64,000 bases of DNA, taken from assembly GCF_015999335.1 (NCBI RefSeq), contig NZ_JAEACP010000007.1, positions 62,001 to 126,000 of the forward strand. Direction: 5' to 3'. This DNA comes from Tabrizicola soli (lineage in GTDB: Bacteria; Pseudomonadota; Alphaproteobacteria; Rhodobacterales; Rhodobacteraceae). Below are positions 1-8,440 of the stretch, piece after piece (the stretch's first letter is position 1; every line of letters begins with the position of its first letter). The notes beneath the pieces were generated by a model, which was given only the letters and a program-made list of their open reading frames with translations, had not been told where the DNA came from and searched no databases. The position numbers and the translations under genes were made by a program.

Positions 1-590
1 ACCTGCGCCTCGGCCGAGGCATGGGTGTCGAGTTCGAGGTCCCATTGGGCGTTGACCTCGGCGAGGGCGTAAGGAAGCGGTCCGTCATGCTTGGCGTCGG
101 CGTTCGGGCCGGTGACCGGGCCGTTGTGTTTCGCAATGCCTTCAAGGGTTTCCCAGGACAAGTTCAACCCGTCGAAATCCGCGTAATGGCGTTCCAGCCG
201 GGTGACGATCCGCAGCGCCTGGGCGTTGTGGTCGAAGCCGCCATAGGGGGCCATCAGCCGCTCCATCGCGTCCTCGCCGGTATGGCCGAAGGGGGTGTGG
301 CCCAGGTCATGCGCCAGCGCCACCGCCTCGGCCAGGTCGGTGTTGAGGCCAAGGACCCCGGCAATGGTGCGGGCGACCTGCGCCACCTCGATCGTATGGG
401 TCAGCCGGGTGCGGTAATAGTCGCCCTCGTGTTCGACGAAGACCTGGGTCTTGTGCTTCAGCCGGCGGAAGGCGCTGGAATGGATGATCCGGTCGCGGTC
501 GCGCTGGTAGGGCGAGCGGAAGGAGGAGAGGCCCTCGGGCCAGAGCCTGCCGCGGCTGGCGTCGGGTTGGCAGGCATAGGGGGCAAGCAT
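1..590 (-). CDS. dgt: Deoxyguanosinetriphosphate triphosphohydrolase-like protein (partial, 3' end missing)
   Basis: HD-superfamily dNTP triphosphohydrolase that hydrolyses dNTPs to the nucleoside and triphosphate. The reading frame runs off the left edge, so about 196 N-terminal residues are visible. The start is an ATG at 588-590 ([15 protein letters not shown]). Metal-binding HD motifs are visible as [14 protein letters not shown] and [17 protein letters not shown], together with the family's N-terminal arginine-rich segment ([20 protein letters not shown]). The gene is divergent from the Fe-S carrier gene at 661, with a 70-bp gap. The identification rests on the motifs. Which dNTP it prefers cannot be read from the sequence. 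Confidence 0.93.
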   Translation of the reverse strand, partial: MLAPYACQPDASRGRLWPEGLSSFRSPYQRDRDRIIHSSAFRRLKHKTQVFVEHEGDYYRTRLTHTIEVAQVARTIAGVLGLNTDLAEAVALAHDLGHTPFGHTGEDAMERLMAPYGGFDHNAQALRIVTRLERHYADFDGLNLSWETLEGIAKHNGPVTGPNADAKHDGPLPYALAEVNAQWDLELDTHASAEAQ

Positions 591-660
591 GGCAAAACCT
601 TGTTCGGGCCGGTCGCGTCCCATATATTCGCGGCAGGGCGAGAAGGATACGGGAACAGCC

Positions 661-993
661 ATGGAACTGACGCTGCCGCCAAGGGTCACCGATCGGGCCT
701 TCGCCCGGCTGGCCGAGATCGCCGAGGCCACGGGCGAGGCCAGGCCCCTGCGCGTCGCGGTGGATGGCGGCGGCTGTTCGGGCTTCCAGTATTCGATCAC
801 GCTGGACGATCCGGCGGCCAATGACCTGGTGCTGGAGAAGGACGGCCAGCGCGTGCTGGTGGATCAGGTCAGCCTGCCCTTCCTGGCCAATGCGGTGATC
901 GACTTCACCGACGAGCTGATCGGCGCGCGCTTCGTGGTCGAGAACCCGAACGCGAAATCCGGCTGCGGCTGCGGCACCAGCTTCTCGCTGTGA
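661..993 (+). CDS. erpA: A-type iron-sulfur cluster carrier (ErpA/IscA family)
   Basis: HesB/IscA-type protein of 110 aa that delivers Fe-S clusters to apo-enzymes. The three conserved cysteines are present at C39 (GGGCSGFQY) and C102/C104 (SGCGCGTSF), the classic C-Xn-CGCG arrangement. The start was set at the ATG at 661 ([14 protein letters not shown]), which begins the family's N-terminus; an upstream in-frame ATG at 589 would add a non-homologous extension over the dgt promoter region. The gene lies between divergent dgt and co-directional xth. The choice of ErpA over IscA/SufA is by overall resemblance to alphaproteobacterial ErpA and is less certain than the family. Confidence 0.93.
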   Translation: MELTLPPRVTDRAFARLAEIAEATGEARPLRVAVDGGGCSGFQYSITLDDPAANDLVLEKDGQRVLVDQVSLPFLANAVIDFTDELIGARFVVENPNAKSGCGCGTSFSL

Positions 994-1077
994 CCGGCCG
1001 GGAACCGAAGCTTCGATCCGTGACTTGAACCGGCGGGTCCGGCGGGCCTAGAAGGAACGGGCGGAGGGCCCCAGCCG

Positions 1078-1857
1078 ATGAAACTTGCGACCTTCAACAT
1101 CAACGGGATCAAGGCGCGGGGCGAGGCCCTGGCCGCCTGGCTGGCCGAGGCCGCGCCGGATGTGGTCTGCCTGCAGGAGATCAAGTCGGTGGACGAGGCC
1201 TTTCCCCGCGAGGGGTTGGAGGCGATCGGCTACCGGGTCGAGACGCATGGCCAGAAAGGTTTCAACGGGGTGGCGATCCTGTCGAAGCTGCCCCTGCGGG
1301 ATCTGCGCCGCGGCCTGCCGGGCGATGACGGCGACGAACAGGCGCGCTGGATCGAGGCGGTGGTCGAGGGGCCGCGGCCCTTGCGGATCTGCGGGCTCTA
1401 CCTGCCGAACGGCAATCCGGCGCCGGGGCCGAAGTTCGACTACAAGCTCGCATGGATGGCACGGATGGAGGCGCGGGTGCGCGAGCTTCTGGCCAGCGAG
1501 GAGCCCTTCGTCTGCCTTGGCGACTACAACGTGATCCCGCAGGCCGAGGATGCGAAGAAGCCCGAGGCCTGGGTGACGGATGCGCTTTTCCTGCCGGAAA
1601 GCCGGGCAGCCTTTCACCGGCTGGTGAACCTCGGCCTGACCGACGCGGTCCGGGCACGGATGCCGGGGCCGGGGGTCTATACCTTCTGGGACTATCAGGC
1701 CGTCGCCTGGGAGCGGAACAACGGCATCCGCATCGACCATGTGCTGCTGTCGCCGCAGGCGGCCGACCGGCTGCAGGAGGTGGGGATCGACAAGGCGGTG
1801 CGGGGCAAGGAGAAACCCTCGGACCATGTGCCGGTCTGGGTGCGGCTGGCGGACTAG
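1078..1857 (+). CDS. xth: Exodeoxyribonuclease III (AP endonuclease)
   Basis: EEP-fold AP endonuclease/3'-5' exonuclease of base excision repair, 259 aa, close to the 268 aa of the E. coli enzyme. Visible motifs are KLATFNINGIKAR at the N-terminus, VVCLQEIKS with the metal-binding Glu, CLGDYNV with the catalytic Asp, RIDHVL, and the terminal SDHVPVW with the catalytic His. The ATG at 1078 directly gives the canonical first residues. The TAG stop at 1855-1857 overlaps, on the opposite strand, the stop codon of the convergent M48 protease gene. Confidence 0.96.
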   Translation: MKLATFNINGIKARGEALAAWLAEAAPDVVCLQEIKSVDEAFPREGLEAIGYRVETHGQKGFNGVAILSKLPLRDLRRGLPGDDGDEQARWIEAVVEGPRPLRICGLYLPNGNPAPGPKFDYKLAWMARMEARVRELLASEEPFVCLGDYNVIPQAEDAKKPEAWVTDALFLPESRAAFHRLVNLGLTDAVRARMPGPGVYTFWDYQAVAWERNNGIRIDHVLLSPQAADRLQEVGIDKAVRGKEKPSDHVPVWVRLAD

Positions 1858-2540
1858 CCCAGCCAGCGCGCCTCGTTCGCCTCGATGGCGCGGATGCGTT
1901 CTTCGACCTGCGGATGGCTGAGGAGCCAGGCCGGGACGCCCTCGGCCCGGCTGCGGGTCAGGGCGTCGAGCTTGCGGAACAGCGATTTCTGCGGGCCGGT
2001 GCCGATCCCGGCCTTGATCAGCAGGGCCGAGGCATAGGCGTCGGCCTCGAACTCGTCCCGGCGCGAGAGGCGGGCCATCAGCGCGGTCGAGATCAGGTTG
2101 GCCAGCCAGATGCCGATCACCGGCAGCACGCGGTTCAGAAGCGCCGAGAGCATGACGAAGACGGCGTTCTGGCCGGTGAAGTCGATCATCCGGCGGCGCA
2201 TGTGGCCCTGGGCGACATGGCCCAGTTCATGCGCGATCACGCTGGCCAGCTCCTCGGCCGTCACCTCGCCCCGCGCCTTGCGGTTCAGGAAGCCGCGGGT
2301 CAGGAAGATGCGGCCGTCGGGGGCGGCCAGGCCGTTGATCGGCTCGACCTCGAAGACATGGACGCGGATCTCGGGCAGTTCCATCGCCGCGGCCATCCGG
2401 TCGGCAAGGCGGGTGATCGCGGGATCGGTCAGCGGCCGCGAGTTCTCGTCCAGCATCCGGCGGGTGCGCCAGACCGAGAAGCGCAGCATCGCCCAGGCGT
2501 AAAGCACAGCCAGCAGGAGGGGGAGGAGAAGCTTCGACAT
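1854..2540 (-). CDS. M48-family zinc metalloprotease (HtpX/Oma1-like)
   Basis: Membrane-anchored zinc protease of 228 aa. An N-terminal hydrophobic segment (about residues 4-20) precedes the zinc-binding HELGH at 104-108. The third-ligand region is RDEFEADAYA at about 161-170. A second hydrophobic stretch (about 126-155) lies between them. The family performs membrane-protein quality control; the substrate here is unknown. Its length is shorter than HtpX (about 290 aa), so it is probably a short M48 paralogue and not HtpX itself. The stop codon overlaps that of xth, with which it is convergent. Confidence 0.9.
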   Translation of the reverse strand: MSKLLLPLLLAVLYAWAMLRFSVWRTRRMLDENSRPLTDPAITRLADRMAAAMELPEIRVHVFEVEPINGLAAPDGRIFLTRGFLNRKARGEVTAEELASVIAHELGHVAQGHMRRRMIDFTGQNAVFVMLSALLNRVLPVIGIWLANLISTALMARLSRRDEFEADAYASALLIKAGIGTGPQKSLFRKLDALTRSRAEGVPAWLLSHPQVEERIRAIEANEARWLG

Positions 2541-2583
2541 GTCCCGGATATATGGGGTGCGGCGGGGCCGGGCAATCCGCGGA

Positions 2584-3765
2584 TCAGCGCAACCCGCGGA
2601 TCCCCCGCGCGAGGCCGTCCAGCGTCATCGGCACCATGCGGTCCTCGAAGATCCCACTGATCAGCGCGGTGGACTGGCTGCGGCGCCAGTCGCCCTCGGC
2701 CACCGGGTTGATCCAGAGGTGATGCGGCCATTGCGCCCGCAGCCTTTGCAGCCAGACCTCGCCCGACTCGCGGTTCCAGTGCTCGTTCGCGCCGCCGGGA
2801 TGGGTGACCTCGTAAGGGCTCATCGCCGCGTCGCCGACGAGGATCAGCCGCCAGTCGGGGCCATAGGTGCGGATCACGTCCCAGGTCGGCGTCTGCTGGT
2901 CCCAGCGCCGGCGGTTGTCGCGCCAGAGCCCCTCGTAGACGCAGTTGTGGAAATAGAAGACCTCGAGATGGCGGAACTCGGCCTTGGCGGCGGTGAAAAG
3001 CTCCTCCATCACCCGGACATGCGGATCCATCGAGCCGCCGATGTCCAGAAGCAGCAGCACCTTCACCGCATTGCGCCGCTCGGGCCGGGTCTGCACGTCC
3101 AGCCAGCCCTGCGCGGCGGTGGCGCGGATCGTGCCGTCCAGGTCCAGCTCCTCGGCCGCGCCCTCGCGGGCCCAGCGGCGCAACCGGCGCAGCGCAAGCT
3201 TCATCGTCCGGGTGCCGATCTCGGCCTCGCCGTCCAGGTTGCGGAACTCGCGCCGGTCCCAGACCTTGACCGCGCGGCGGTGACGGCTTTCCTCCTGCCC
3301 GATGCGGATGCCTTCCGGGTTGTAGCCATAGGCGCCGAAAGGCGAGGTGCCCGCCGTGCCGATCCATTTCGACCCGCCCTGATGCCGGCCCTTCTGTTCC
3401 TCCAGCCGTTCGCGCAGCGTCTGCATCAGCTTGTCGAAGCCGCCAAGCGCCCGGATCGCCGCGCGCTCCTCGGCCGAGAGGTGGCGTTCGGCCAGCTTCT
3501 CCAGCCAGTCCCCCGGCAGGTCCAGCGCGTCCAGCACCCGGTCCGCAGTGATCGCCTCCAGCCCCCGGAAGGCGCGGGCGAAGGCGCGGTCGAAACGGTC
3601 GATATGGCGTTCGTCCTTGACCAGCGTCAGGCGGGCGAGGTGGTAGAAGCCCTCGGCGTCGTAGATCACCAGCCCCGAGGCCATGGCTTCCAGAAAGGCC
3701 AGGAATTCGCGCAGCGAGACCGGCACCCCCTCCTCGCGCAGGGTCTGGAAGAAGGGCAGGAACAT
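2584..3765 (-). CDS. VWA-domain protein of the CoxE-like family
   Basis: 393-aa protein with an N-terminal CoxE-type region and a C-terminal von Willebrand A domain. The MIDAS motif is at 241-247 (DIGGSMD). CoxE-like VWA proteins act with MoxR AAA+ ATPases as metal-dependent chaperone pairs that insert metal centres or remodel partner complexes. The likely partner MoxR is on the same strand at 5690-6529, separated by a DUF2927 lipoprotein and a 56-aa membrane protein. That interruption is unusual, since MoxR and VWA genes are often adjacent. The client is not identifiable. Confidence 0.9.
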   Translation of the reverse strand: MFLPFFQTLREEGVPVSLREFLAFLEAMASGLVIYDAEGFYHLARLTLVKDERHIDRFDRAFARAFRGLEAITADRVLDALDLPGDWLEKLAERHLSAEERAAIRALGGFDKLMQTLRERLEEQKGRHQGGSKWIGTAGTSPFGAYGYNPEGIRIGQEESRHRRAVKVWDRREFRNLDGEAEIGTRTMKLALRRLRRWAREGAAEELDLDGTIRATAAQGWLDVQTRPERRNAVKVLLLLDIGGSMDPHVRVMEELFTAAKAEFRHLEVFYFHNCVYEGLWRDNRRRWDQQTPTWDVIRTYGPDWRLILVGDAAMSPYEVTHPGGANEHWNRESGEVWLQRLRAQWPHHLWINPVAEGDWRRSQSTALISGIFEDRMVPMTLDGLARGIRGLR

Positions 3766-3775
3766 GCGCTAACCC

Positions 3776-3843
3776 CCGGTTTCTTCGAAGAAACCGGACC
3801 GGAACCTGTGCAGGGTCCGCTGCGGAATTCTGGAAAATTCCGC
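3776..3843. repeat. Double-palindrome repeat, copy A
   Basis: A perfect 22-bp palindrome at 3776-3797 (arms CCGGTTTCTTC / GAAGAAACCGG) is followed by a second imperfect one at 3822-3843 (GCGGAATT / AATTCCGC around 6 bases). The layout matches the two-palindrome elements at 13110, 32591 and 41338. It lies between the VWA gene and the small membrane-protein gene upstream of it. It could act as an RNA processing or termination structure. Confidence 0.7.
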
Positions 3844-3854
3844 CCGCGCCATGG

Positions 3855-4025
3855 TCAGTTCAGGAGCATGCGGTCGAGGATCAGCGTCAGGAACAGGCCG
3901 AGCACCCCGAAGAGCATGGCATGGACGGCGGCCCATTGCGCCATGTCGGCGCCCTTGCCGCCCCGGCGACGCGCGGTCCAGCCGCCATAGACGATCCCCA
4001 GAAGCACCCCAGCGATGACGATCAT
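3855..4025 (-). CDS. Small membrane protein, 56 aa
   Basis: A complete short reading frame: ATG at 4023-4025, stop TGA at 3855-3857. The N-terminal segment MIVIAGVLLGIVYGG is hydrophobic, followed by a basic cluster (RRRGGK, about 19-24), and the C-terminal half (MLFGVLGLFLTLILDRMLL) is a second membrane span, so two spans with a cytoplasmic basic loop are predicted. I recall similar short proteins in Rhodobacteraceae carrying doubtful apolipoprotein-acyltransferase labels; nothing here supports an enzyme. It is co-directional with, and 30 bp downstream of, the DUF2927 gene. Confidence 0.72.
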   Translation of the reverse strand: MIVIAGVLLGIVYGGWTARRRGGKGADMAQWAAVHAMLFGVLGLFLTLILDRMLLN

Positions 4026-4055
4026 TCTGCCCCTTTCACGGGGCCGCCTGCCCCT

Positions 4056-5369
4056 TCAGCCGCCCGAAGCGCGCCCGGCCACGGCGGCGATGTCGCGCAT
4101 CCGGGCCTTGACCACGCTGTCAGGGCCGAAGCCATACCGCGCCCATGGCTGACTGTCGAGCCGCAGCGCCGCCGCCGCAGCGGGGTTGCCCAGAGCCTCC
4201 AGCGCCTCGGCCTTCACCAGCATCAGCGTCGCCAGCAGCGCCGCATTGCCGCTTTGGCGGACCACGGGCATCGCGCGGTCGGTCAGGCGGACGGCATCCT
4301 CGGGCAGGCCGCCGGCCAGCGCCATCGCGGCAAGCTGCATGTCGACATGTGCGAGTTGCACCTCGCCGCCCGGCAGGCGCGACCAGATCGCCCCGGCGCG
4401 GTCGAAGGCCTGCAGCGCGCGGACCGGATCGCTGCCCGCGGTCAGGCGGCCCACCGCGAAATGGCTGAAGGCGGCGCGGCTGTCCCGCCAGCCGGCGGCA
4501 GTCGCGATGGCAAGCGCCCGCTCGGCCGCGCCCTGGCGCGCGCCGGCCGGGCCGTCGCGCCCCAGCGCCGCCTCGATCGCCCGGACCCATTCCAGCGGGG
4601 TGTCGCTTCCGGTCCGGCCCGGCGCGACGCCCAGCCGCGCCGCGACCTCCTGCCGGGTCATGCCGGTGGCAAGCGCGGGGGAATAGGTCAGGCGCAGGAT
4701 TTCCATGTCGAAATCGGTCAGGGTCGAGTGGAAATTGTCGTCGTTGAAGACGCTGTCCGACAGCCGATAGAGGTCGTTCAGCGGCCCCAGCGCCTGGGCC
4801 AGTTCCTCATGCAGGCAGTCGCGCATCTCCTGCGGGCTGGTGTCCGAGGGGATGAAGACCGCCGCCCGCTCGCGCCGGGTGATCCGGGCCCAGTCCACCG
4901 CCGCCGTTCCCCGCGCGCGGCGGTATTCGGCCAGCGAGCCCACGTTCGGCACCACGAAACAGGCCGCCCGCGGCGCCAGCGGGCGCAGGGCCGCGCGCCG
5001 GGCGAATTCCACGGTGATCCGGGCCGGGCCCTCGGTGAGGGCGATGTCGATCCCCGCCTCGCTCCGCAGGCGCGCGACGAGTTGCTCAAGGTCGCGGCGG
5101 GCCGTGGGCGGGACCTCTCCGGCGGTGGCCAGGGTGATCGGCCCCTCGAAGCGGGTGAAGCGGGCCAGCTCCTGCCCGCTTTCCAGCGCGAAGCTGAGGT
5201 CGATGAAATCCCGGTCGGGCGAGGGGCCGCCTTGCGCCCCGGTCCAGCCCGCGCGCGGCGACAGCGCGCCGAAGCCGACGCCGGTCAGCGGCACGTCCTT
5301 CGACACCTGCGCCGGCGGCGTGCAGCCGGCCAGCGCGGCGAGGGCGAGGGCAGCAAGGGCAAGGCGCAT
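4056..5369 (-). CDS. DUF2927-domain lipoprotein
   Basis: Secreted or lipid-anchored protein of 437 aa. The start is placed at the ATG at 5367-5369, which gives a clean lipoprotein signal (MRLALAALALAALAGC) with the lipobox cysteine at residue 16; the longer frame starting at 5474 adds unlikely residues. The DUF2927 core is recognisable around SDTSPQEMRDCLHEELAQ and DNFHSTLTDFDMEILRLTYSP, with an HEELAQ segment resembling a metallopeptidase helix. The C-terminal third is alanine-rich and helical, like TPR-type repeats. It lies between moxR and the VWA gene on the same strand, so a role with that pair is possible but unproven. Confidence 0.85.
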   Translation of the reverse strand: MRLALAALALAALAGCTPPAQVSKDVPLTGVGFGALSPRAGWTGAQGGPSPDRDFIDLSFALESGQELARFTRFEGPITLATAGEVPPTARRDLEQLVARLRSEAGIDIALTEGPARITVEFARRAALRPLAPRAACFVVPNVGSLAEYRRARGTAAVDWARITRRERAAVFIPSDTSPQEMRDCLHEELAQALGPLNDLYRLSDSVFNDDNFHSTLTDFDMEILRLTYSPALATGMTRQEVAARLGVAPGRTGSDTPLEWVRAIEAALGRDGPAGARQGAAERALAIATAAGWRDSRAAFSHFAVGRLTAGSDPVRALQAFDRAGAIWSRLPGGEVQLAHVDMQLAAMALAGGLPEDAVRLTDRAMPVVRQSGNAALLATLMLVKAEALEALGNPAAAAALRLDSQPWARYGFGPDSVVKARMRDIAAVAGRASGG

Positions 5370-5689
5370 CGGCAGGACCCGGAACAGTACCCCGGCAGCC
5401 GGGGCGCAAGGCCCAGTGTCGGGGTCAGCCGCCCTGCGAGTCAATTCCGGAAAAACCGCGCATTTTCCAAGCACTATCCCTCGCGGCTGAAGTGGGTTTT
5501 CCCGCCAGATGTATTGGGTGCCCTCACGGTACCGTTGCCGTCACGCTCCCGTCGCGCGCTGCCGGGGAGGTCCAGGACGATTCGCGCGCCTGAAATCGCT
5601 CCGAAGCGCACCCCTCCTCGAGCACTTCGTGCACTCGTCGGCACCGCCCGCGAGGAGTGCACGAAGTGCTCGACGAGCCGTCCGGCGCG
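5370..5689. other. 320-bp intergenic region with a long hairpin
   Basis: No credible gene is visible. It separates moxR from the downstream DUF2927 gene on the minus strand and contains the strong inverted repeat at 5614-5676. Minus-strand transcription of the DUF2927-small ORF-VWA group probably starts here. A TTGACT hexamer occurs on the minus strand around 5440, without a convincing -10 box. Confidence 0.6.
5614..5676. repeat. 23-bp inverted repeat (hairpin) after moxR
   Basis: The arms at 5614-5636 and 5654-5676 pair over 23 positions with one mismatch, around a 17-base loop. Each arm contains the nested palindrome GCACTTCGTGC. The repeat starts 14 bases after the moxR stop on the minus strand. 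There is no T-run, so it is more likely an mRNA-stabilising or REP-like structure than a classic terminator. Confidence 0.75.
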
Positions 5690-6529
5690 CTATCGTTGTC
5701 CCCGGGCGATGAAGGCCAGCCGCTCGAACAGCTGGACGTCCTGTTCGTTCTTCAGAAGCGCGCCATGCAGCCGCGGCAGCGCGCCATGCGGAGCGCGGCG
5801 CAGCTCCTCGGGTCCGAGATCCTCGGCCAGCAGAAGCCGCAGCCAGTCCAGCACCTCGGAGGTCGAGGGCTTCTTCTTCAGACCCGGCACCTCGCGGATC
5901 TCGAAGAACCGGGTCAGCGCGGCGGTCAGGAGCTGGTCCTTGATGCCGGGGAAATGCACCCGGACGATGGCGGCCAGCGTCTCGGCATCGGGGAAGCGGA
6001 TGTAGTGGAAGAAGCAGCGGCGCAGGAAGGCGTCGGGCAGTTCCTTCTCGTTGTTGGAGGTGATGATCACCACCGGCCGGTGCCGGGCGCGGATGGTCTC
6101 GCCGGTCTCGTAGACATGGAACTCCATCCGGTCGAGTTCCTGCAGGAGGTCGTTCGGGAACTCGATGTCCGCCTTGTCGATCTCGTCGATCAGGAGGACG
6201 ACGCGGGCCTCGGCCTCGAAGGCCTGCCAGAGCTTGCCCCTGCGGATGTAGTTCGCGACCTCGTGGACGCGCCCGTCGCCCAGCTGGCTGTCGCGCAACC
6301 GGCTGACGGCATCGTATTCGTAAAGCCCCTGCTGCGCCTTGGTGGTCGATTTCACATGCCATTCGATCAGCGGCAGGCCAAGGCTCGCGGCCACCTGGCG
6401 GGCCAGCTCGGTCTTGCCGGTCCCCGGCTCTCCCTTGACCAGAAGCGGACGCTGCAAGGTCACGGCCGCATTGACCGCCAGCGCCAGATCCTCGGACGCG
6501 ACGTAACTTTCGGTCGTGGAGAATTTCAT
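5690..6529 (-). CDS. MoxR-family AAA+ ATPase
   Basis: 279-aa AAA+ ATPase. Walker A is GEPGTGKT at 33-40, Walker B is VVLLIDEID at 110-118, and the sensor-1 region is VVIITSNNEKELPDAFLRR. MoxR ATPases use ATP hydrolysis to mature or activate partner complexes together with VWA proteins; the CoxE-like VWA gene lies 2 kb downstream on the same strand. The start ATG at 6527-6529 gives the usual MKFSTTESYVASEDL N-terminus. It is divergent from dksA. Confidence 0.95.
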   Translation of the reverse strand: MKFSTTESYVASEDLALAVNAAVTLQRPLLVKGEPGTGKTELARQVAASLGLPLIEWHVKSTTKAQQGLYEYDAVSRLRDSQLGDGRVHEVANYIRRGKLWQAFEAEARVVLLIDEIDKADIEFPNDLLQELDRMEFHVYETGETIRARHRPVVIITSNNEKELPDAFLRRCFFHYIRFPDAETLAAIVRVHFPGIKDQLLTAALTRFFEIREVPGLKKKPSTSEVLDWLRLLLAEDLGPEELRRAPHGALPRLHGALLKNEQDVQLFERLAFIARGQR

Positions 6530-6701
6530 GGCGATTACAACGTCCTGATCACGGAAATTTCACAAACCCTACCTTTGGGCACAAAAACTCGCAACCGCTA
6601 GTGACAATCGGATGGGCTTGGGATAGAGCCGCGCCAACAGGAGCGCGTCGATGACAGAAGCCCACCTGTCGGAGCGATCCGGCGCCAAGGAGACAGTTTC
6701 G

Positions 6702-7124
6702 ATGAAGGCCGAGGTTTTCCTGCCCGACGATTATCGTCCCGCCGAGGACGAGCCCTTCATGAACGACCGCCAGCTGGAATACTTCCGCCGCAAGCTTCTG
6801 ACCTGGAAGCAGGAGTTGCTGGACCAGTCGGCCGAGACCATCGACAGCCTGCAGGACAGCGCCCGCAACGTCCCCGACATCGCCGACCGCGCCTCCGAGG
6901 AGACCGACCGCGCGCTGGAGCTGCGCACCCGCGACCGCCAGCGCAAGCTGGTGGCCAAGATCGACGCCGCGCTGCGCCGGATCGAGAACGGCGAATTCGG
7001 CTATTGCGAGGTCTCGGGCGAGCCGATCAGCCTGAAGCGACTGGACGCGCGCCCCATCGCCACGATGACGCTGGAAGCCCAGGAAAAGCACGAGCGGCGC
7101 GAGAAGGTGCACCGCGACGACTGA
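6702..7124 (+). CDS. dksA: RNA polymerase-binding transcription factor DksA, single-cysteine type
   Basis: Secondary-channel regulator that works with ppGpp on rRNA and amino-acid promoters. About 140 aa from the chosen start (MKAEVFLPDDYRP), which has an AAGGAG ribosome site 9 bases upstream; an in-frame ATG at 6651 (MTEAHLSERSG) also has an AGGAG and cannot be excluded. The coiled-coil tip motif DxxDxA is present (DIADRA). The C-terminal zinc-finger region keeps only one cysteine (FGYCEVSGEP), as I recall for the Rhodobacter sphaeroides DksA. It is divergent from moxR. Confidence 0.93.
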   Translation: MKAEVFLPDDYRPAEDEPFMNDRQLEYFRRKLLTWKQELLDQSAETIDSLQDSARNVPDIADRASEETDRALELRTRDRQRKLVAKIDAALRRIENGEFGYCEVSGEPISLKRLDARPIATMTLEAQEKHERREKVHRDD

Positions 7125-7197
7125 CGCCTGCCCGGCGCTTGCATTTGCGTTTGACGCCGGGCCGATGGTCCGGCGTTTTCACTTCTCGGGGGTCCGA

Positions 7198-8370
7198 ATG
7201 AGCCTGATCGGTCAAACCGTCATCATCGCCGGCGCGGGCATCGCCGGTCTTGCCGCGGCGCTGGCGCTGGCGCTGCGCGGAGCCTCGGTCACCGTGCTGG
7301 AACAGGCGGATGCGGTCCGCGAGGTGGGGGCGGGGCTGCAGGTCTCGCCGAACGGGGCGGCGGTGCTGCGGGCGCTGGACCTGCAGGCCGGGCTCGATGC
7401 CGCCTCGATGCGGGCCGAGGCGGTGCAGCTGGTCGACGGCCCCACCGGCGATCCGGTGGCGCGGCTGGACCTTGGCCGCTTGCGCCCCGACCAGGGCTAT
7501 CATTTCCTGCACCGGGCCGATCTGATCGACCTGCTGCTGAAGGCCGCCACCGGGGCCGGGGTGACGCTGCGGCTTCTGGCGCGCGTGGCCTCGGTCGATC
7601 TGTCCGGCCCCCGCCCCGCGGTGCTGCTCGAGTCCGGCGAGCGGCTGGACTGCGGGCTTCTGGTCGGCGCGGATGGCCTGCATTCGCGGGTCCGCCTGGC
7701 CCTGAACGGGCCCGAGGAGCCGTTCTTCACCCGCCAGGTCGCCTGGCGCGCGGTGATCCCGGCCGAAGCCGGCGCCGCCCCGGTGGCCGAGGTCCACATG
7801 GGCCCCGGCCGGCACCTGGTCAGCTATCCCCTGCGCGGCGGCACCCTGCGCAACCTCGTCGCGGTCGAGGAGCGCGACCGCTGGGCCGAGGAAAGCTGGA
7901 CGCTGCGCGACGATCCGATCGACCTGCGGCTGGCCTTCCAGGGCTTCTCGCCCCGGGTGCGCGGCTGGCTGGACCGGGTGGAAGACCCCTGGCTCTGGGG
8001 TCTGTTCCGGCATGAGGTGGCGGAAACCTGGGTCAGCCCGAAAGGGGTGGCGATCCTGGGCGACGCGGCGCATCCGACGCTGCCCTTCCTTGCGCAGGGG
8101 GCGAGCATGGGGCTGGAGGACGCCTGGGTTCTGGCGGATTGCCTCGGCCGCGCGGCGGCGATCCCCTCGGGACTGGCGGCCTATCAGGCCCGGCGCAAGC
8201 CGCGCGCGACCCGGATCGTCGCCGCCGCCAATGCCAATGCCCGCGCCTACCACCTTGCGGGCCTGCCCCGGCTGATCGGCCACAGCGGCCTGCGCCTGCT
8301 CTCCCGCCTGTCCCCCGGCACGATGATCAGCCGCTTCGACTGGCTTTACGGCCACGACGTGACCCGCTGA
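7198..8370 (+). CDS. FAD-dependent monooxygenase (salicylate hydroxylase-like)
   Basis: Group A flavoprotein hydroxylase, 390 aa. The N-terminal dinucleotide fold is IIAGAGIAGLAAALAL (GxGxxG at 12-17). There is a DG-type segment around VGADGLHSRVR, and the second FAD motif is ILGDAAHPTLPFLAQGASM at about residue 288. The start is the ATG at 7198, not the in-frame ATG at 7165. The substrate is probably a hydroxylated aromatic acid (salicylate or 3-hydroxybenzoate-like), but no aromatic catabolic genes are adjacent, so this remains open. Confidence 0.9.
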   Translation: MSLIGQTVIIAGAGIAGLAAALALALRGASVTVLEQADAVREVGAGLQVSPNGAAVLRALDLQAGLDAASMRAEAVQLVDGPTGDPVARLDLGRLRPDQGYHFLHRADLIDLLLKAATGAGVTLRLLARVASVDLSGPRPAVLLESGERLDCGLLVGADGLHSRVRLALNGPEEPFFTRQVAWRAVIPAEAGAAPVAEVHMGPGRHLVSYPLRGGTLRNLVAVEERDRWAEESWTLRDDPIDLRLAFQGFSPRVRGWLDRVEDPWLWGLFRHEVAETWVSPKGVAILGDAAHPTLPFLAQGASMGLEDAWVLADCLGRAAAIPSGLAAYQARRKPRATRIVAAANANARAYHLAGLPRLIGHSGLRLLSRLSPGTMISRFDWLYGHDVTR

Positions 8371-8381
8371 CCGCAGCGTAG

Positions 8382-8440
8382 GGTGCGCTACAGCGCACCT
8401 TCCAGCGCCATGCTCACCGTGCAGGCTGCGCTACGGCGCA
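8382..8440. repeat. Two short palindromes after the monooxygenase gene
   Basis: GGTGCGCT / AGCGCACC pairs at 8382-8399 inside a GTAGGGTGCGC context. A weaker TGCGC / GCGCA hairpin at 8427-8440 covers the stop codon of the convergent PIN gene. They resemble the GTAGGGTGGGC palindrome family seen elsewhere in the window. They may serve as a shared terminator for the two convergent genes. Confidence 0.6.

Noticed and set aside
5474-5662. 62-codon frame between moxR and the DUF2927 gene
   Set aside because: It lies over the large hairpin, is arginine-rich, and has no ribosome site.
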